Below, in pieces: positions 40,526-41,055 of a stretch of DNA of 41,055 bases. The position numbers were made by a program, and so were the translations under genes. The stretch comes from a virus. A model generated the notes under the pieces. It did not search any database. It was not told where the DNA came from and was given only the letters and a program-made list of their open reading frames with translations. Each line of letters opens with the position of its first letter. Within the stretch, counting starts at the first letter, position 1. Location of the stretch: the IMG/VR virus record IMGVR_UViG_3300022937_000046, positions 1 through 41,055 of that record. One strand, written 5' to 3'.

Positions 40526-40764
40526 AAGATCCTGAAATTGTACAAAATCCAAGAAAATTTTTTGAAAACAAGAAAACACCTGAAAAAAGAACACTTGACA
40601 TCAAAGAGAATGTTAATATAAAATTAAATGAAGTAAAGAAAAGAATAAACATGGAAGGCATGAACAAAGTAACACAAGCAACTCTAGATTACGGTCCAAA
40701 ATCAACAAATGAATACACAAAATCTAAAGAATGGATAAAAAAGTGGTTAGACGATAATAAATGA
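40516..40764 (+). CDS. -1-frame extension of the membrane protein (likely frameshift product)
   Basis: After GTA and a run of eight A (40511-40518), slipping back one base enters an open frame to TGA 40762-40764, adding ~80 residues ([18 protein letters not shown]..., ending KKWLDDNK). The frame has no start codon near its 5' end; its first ATG is 40651. The TGA overlaps the clpX ATG (ATGA), which argues that this frame is translated. Programmed -1 frameshift and a sequencing indel in the A run both explain it. Confidence 0.55.
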   Translation, partial: KGLEDPEIVQNPRKFFENKKTPEKRTLDIKENVNIKLNEVKKRINMEGMNKVTQATLDYGPKSTNEYTKSKEWIKKWLDDNK

Positions 40765-41055
40765 GCAATACAGTAGAAATGAAATGCTCATTCTGTGAAA
40801 AAACACGAGCAGATGCAAAAAAATTAATAGCAGGACCACAGCAAACATTTATATGTGATGAATGTGTGGTACTGTGTTATGATATTCTAAAAGAAAACAA
40901 AACTCCAGATGAAGTTGGAGAAATTGTTGTTCCGGATCCTAAAAAATTAAATGAATTTTTAAATCAATATGTTATTGGTCAGCAACAAGCAAAAAAAATT
41001 ATCAGTGTTGCAGTATACAATCATTACAAAAGAATATTTAATAATCTATCAACAA
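40761..41055 (+). CDS. clpX: ClpX-like ATPase, N-terminal part (3' truncated by window)
   Basis: The window ends after 98 codons. The N-terminal zinc-binding domain is clear: C9-x2-C12 ([20 protein letters not shown]) and C32-x2-C35 ([14 protein letters not shown]). It is followed by the linker and start of the AAA+ domain, [34 protein letters not shown], which is typical of ClpX. ClpX unfolds substrates, including ssrA-tagged proteins, for ClpP. Walker motifs lie beyond the window. The ATG overlaps the stop of the -1 frame of the upstream gene. Confidence 0.9.
   Translation, partial: MSNTVEMKCSFCEKTRADAKKLIAGPQQTFICDECVVLCYDILKENKTPDEVGEIVVPDPKKLNEFLNQYVIGQQQAKKIISVAVYNHYKRIFNNLST

Overview
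This 41 kb, AT-rich window is a contiguous piece of a T4-like (Straboviridae/Kyanoviridae-type) myovirus genome. The evidence is a set of T4 core genes: terminase gp17, ssDNA-binding gp32, uvsX, uvsY, uvsW, a gp62-like clamp-loader subunit, primase gp61, helicase gp41, nrdA and nrdB. T4-type late promoters of the form nnTAAATA are also present. The gene style (ClpP, ThyX, ferredoxin, SufE, QueD-like protein, many tiny ORFs) fits marine T4-like phages. The low GC and an alphaproteobacterial-style two-piece permuted tmRNA gene point to an alphaproteobacterial host, plausibly SAR11/Pelagibacter; the host is an inference.

Layout. 1-3.2 kb: the 3' part of gp17 and a large gene of unknown function. 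3.2-10.2 kb: recombination/replication block (gp32 with a repeat-bearing leader, uvsX, uvsY, uvsW, clamp-loader-like protein, zinc-finger protein, and a 195-aa miniature DnaE-like protein). 10.2-12.4 kb: one minus-strand gene, a BppU-like structural gene and an unknown gene. 12.4-16.1 kb: gp61, clpP, thyX, gp41. 16.1-23.6 kb: a ligase-like 633-aa protein, small proteins, a Cas4/RecB-like nuclease and a tail-fibre-like protein, several from late promoters. 23.6-27.3 kb: nrdA, nrdB and a tiny basic ORF. 27.3-28.9 kb: LSm-like protein, PAAR spike tip and a structural-type protein. 28.9-29.3 kb: a circularly permuted ssrA (tmRNA) gene with an ORF nested in its intervening segment. 29.3-34.9 kb: sulfotransferase-like protein, SufE, FdxA, glycosyltransferase, tRNA-Ser(UGA), tRNA-Leu(UAG), nuclease, Smr protein and a nucleotidyltransferase-cupin fusion. 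34.9-36.0 kb: a cluster of tiny genes. 36.0-41 kb: acyltransferase-like gene (minus strand), DUF6614-like protein, amidinotransferase, QueD-like protein, a coiled-coil membrane protein with a likely -1 frameshift, and the start of a ClpX gene.

The most striking combination is a phage-encoded tmRNA whose tag (ADENLALAA) ends in the ClpXP-recognised LAA, together with phage clpP and clpX: a possible complete ribosome-rescue and tagged-protein-degradation module. A second theme is that many promoters, sigma70-like and late, are placed so that the predicted +1 falls on or within a few bases of the start codon, which predicts leaderless mRNAs. A third is a compact DnaE-like protein that keeps the catalytic-aspartate motifs in order in only 195 residues.
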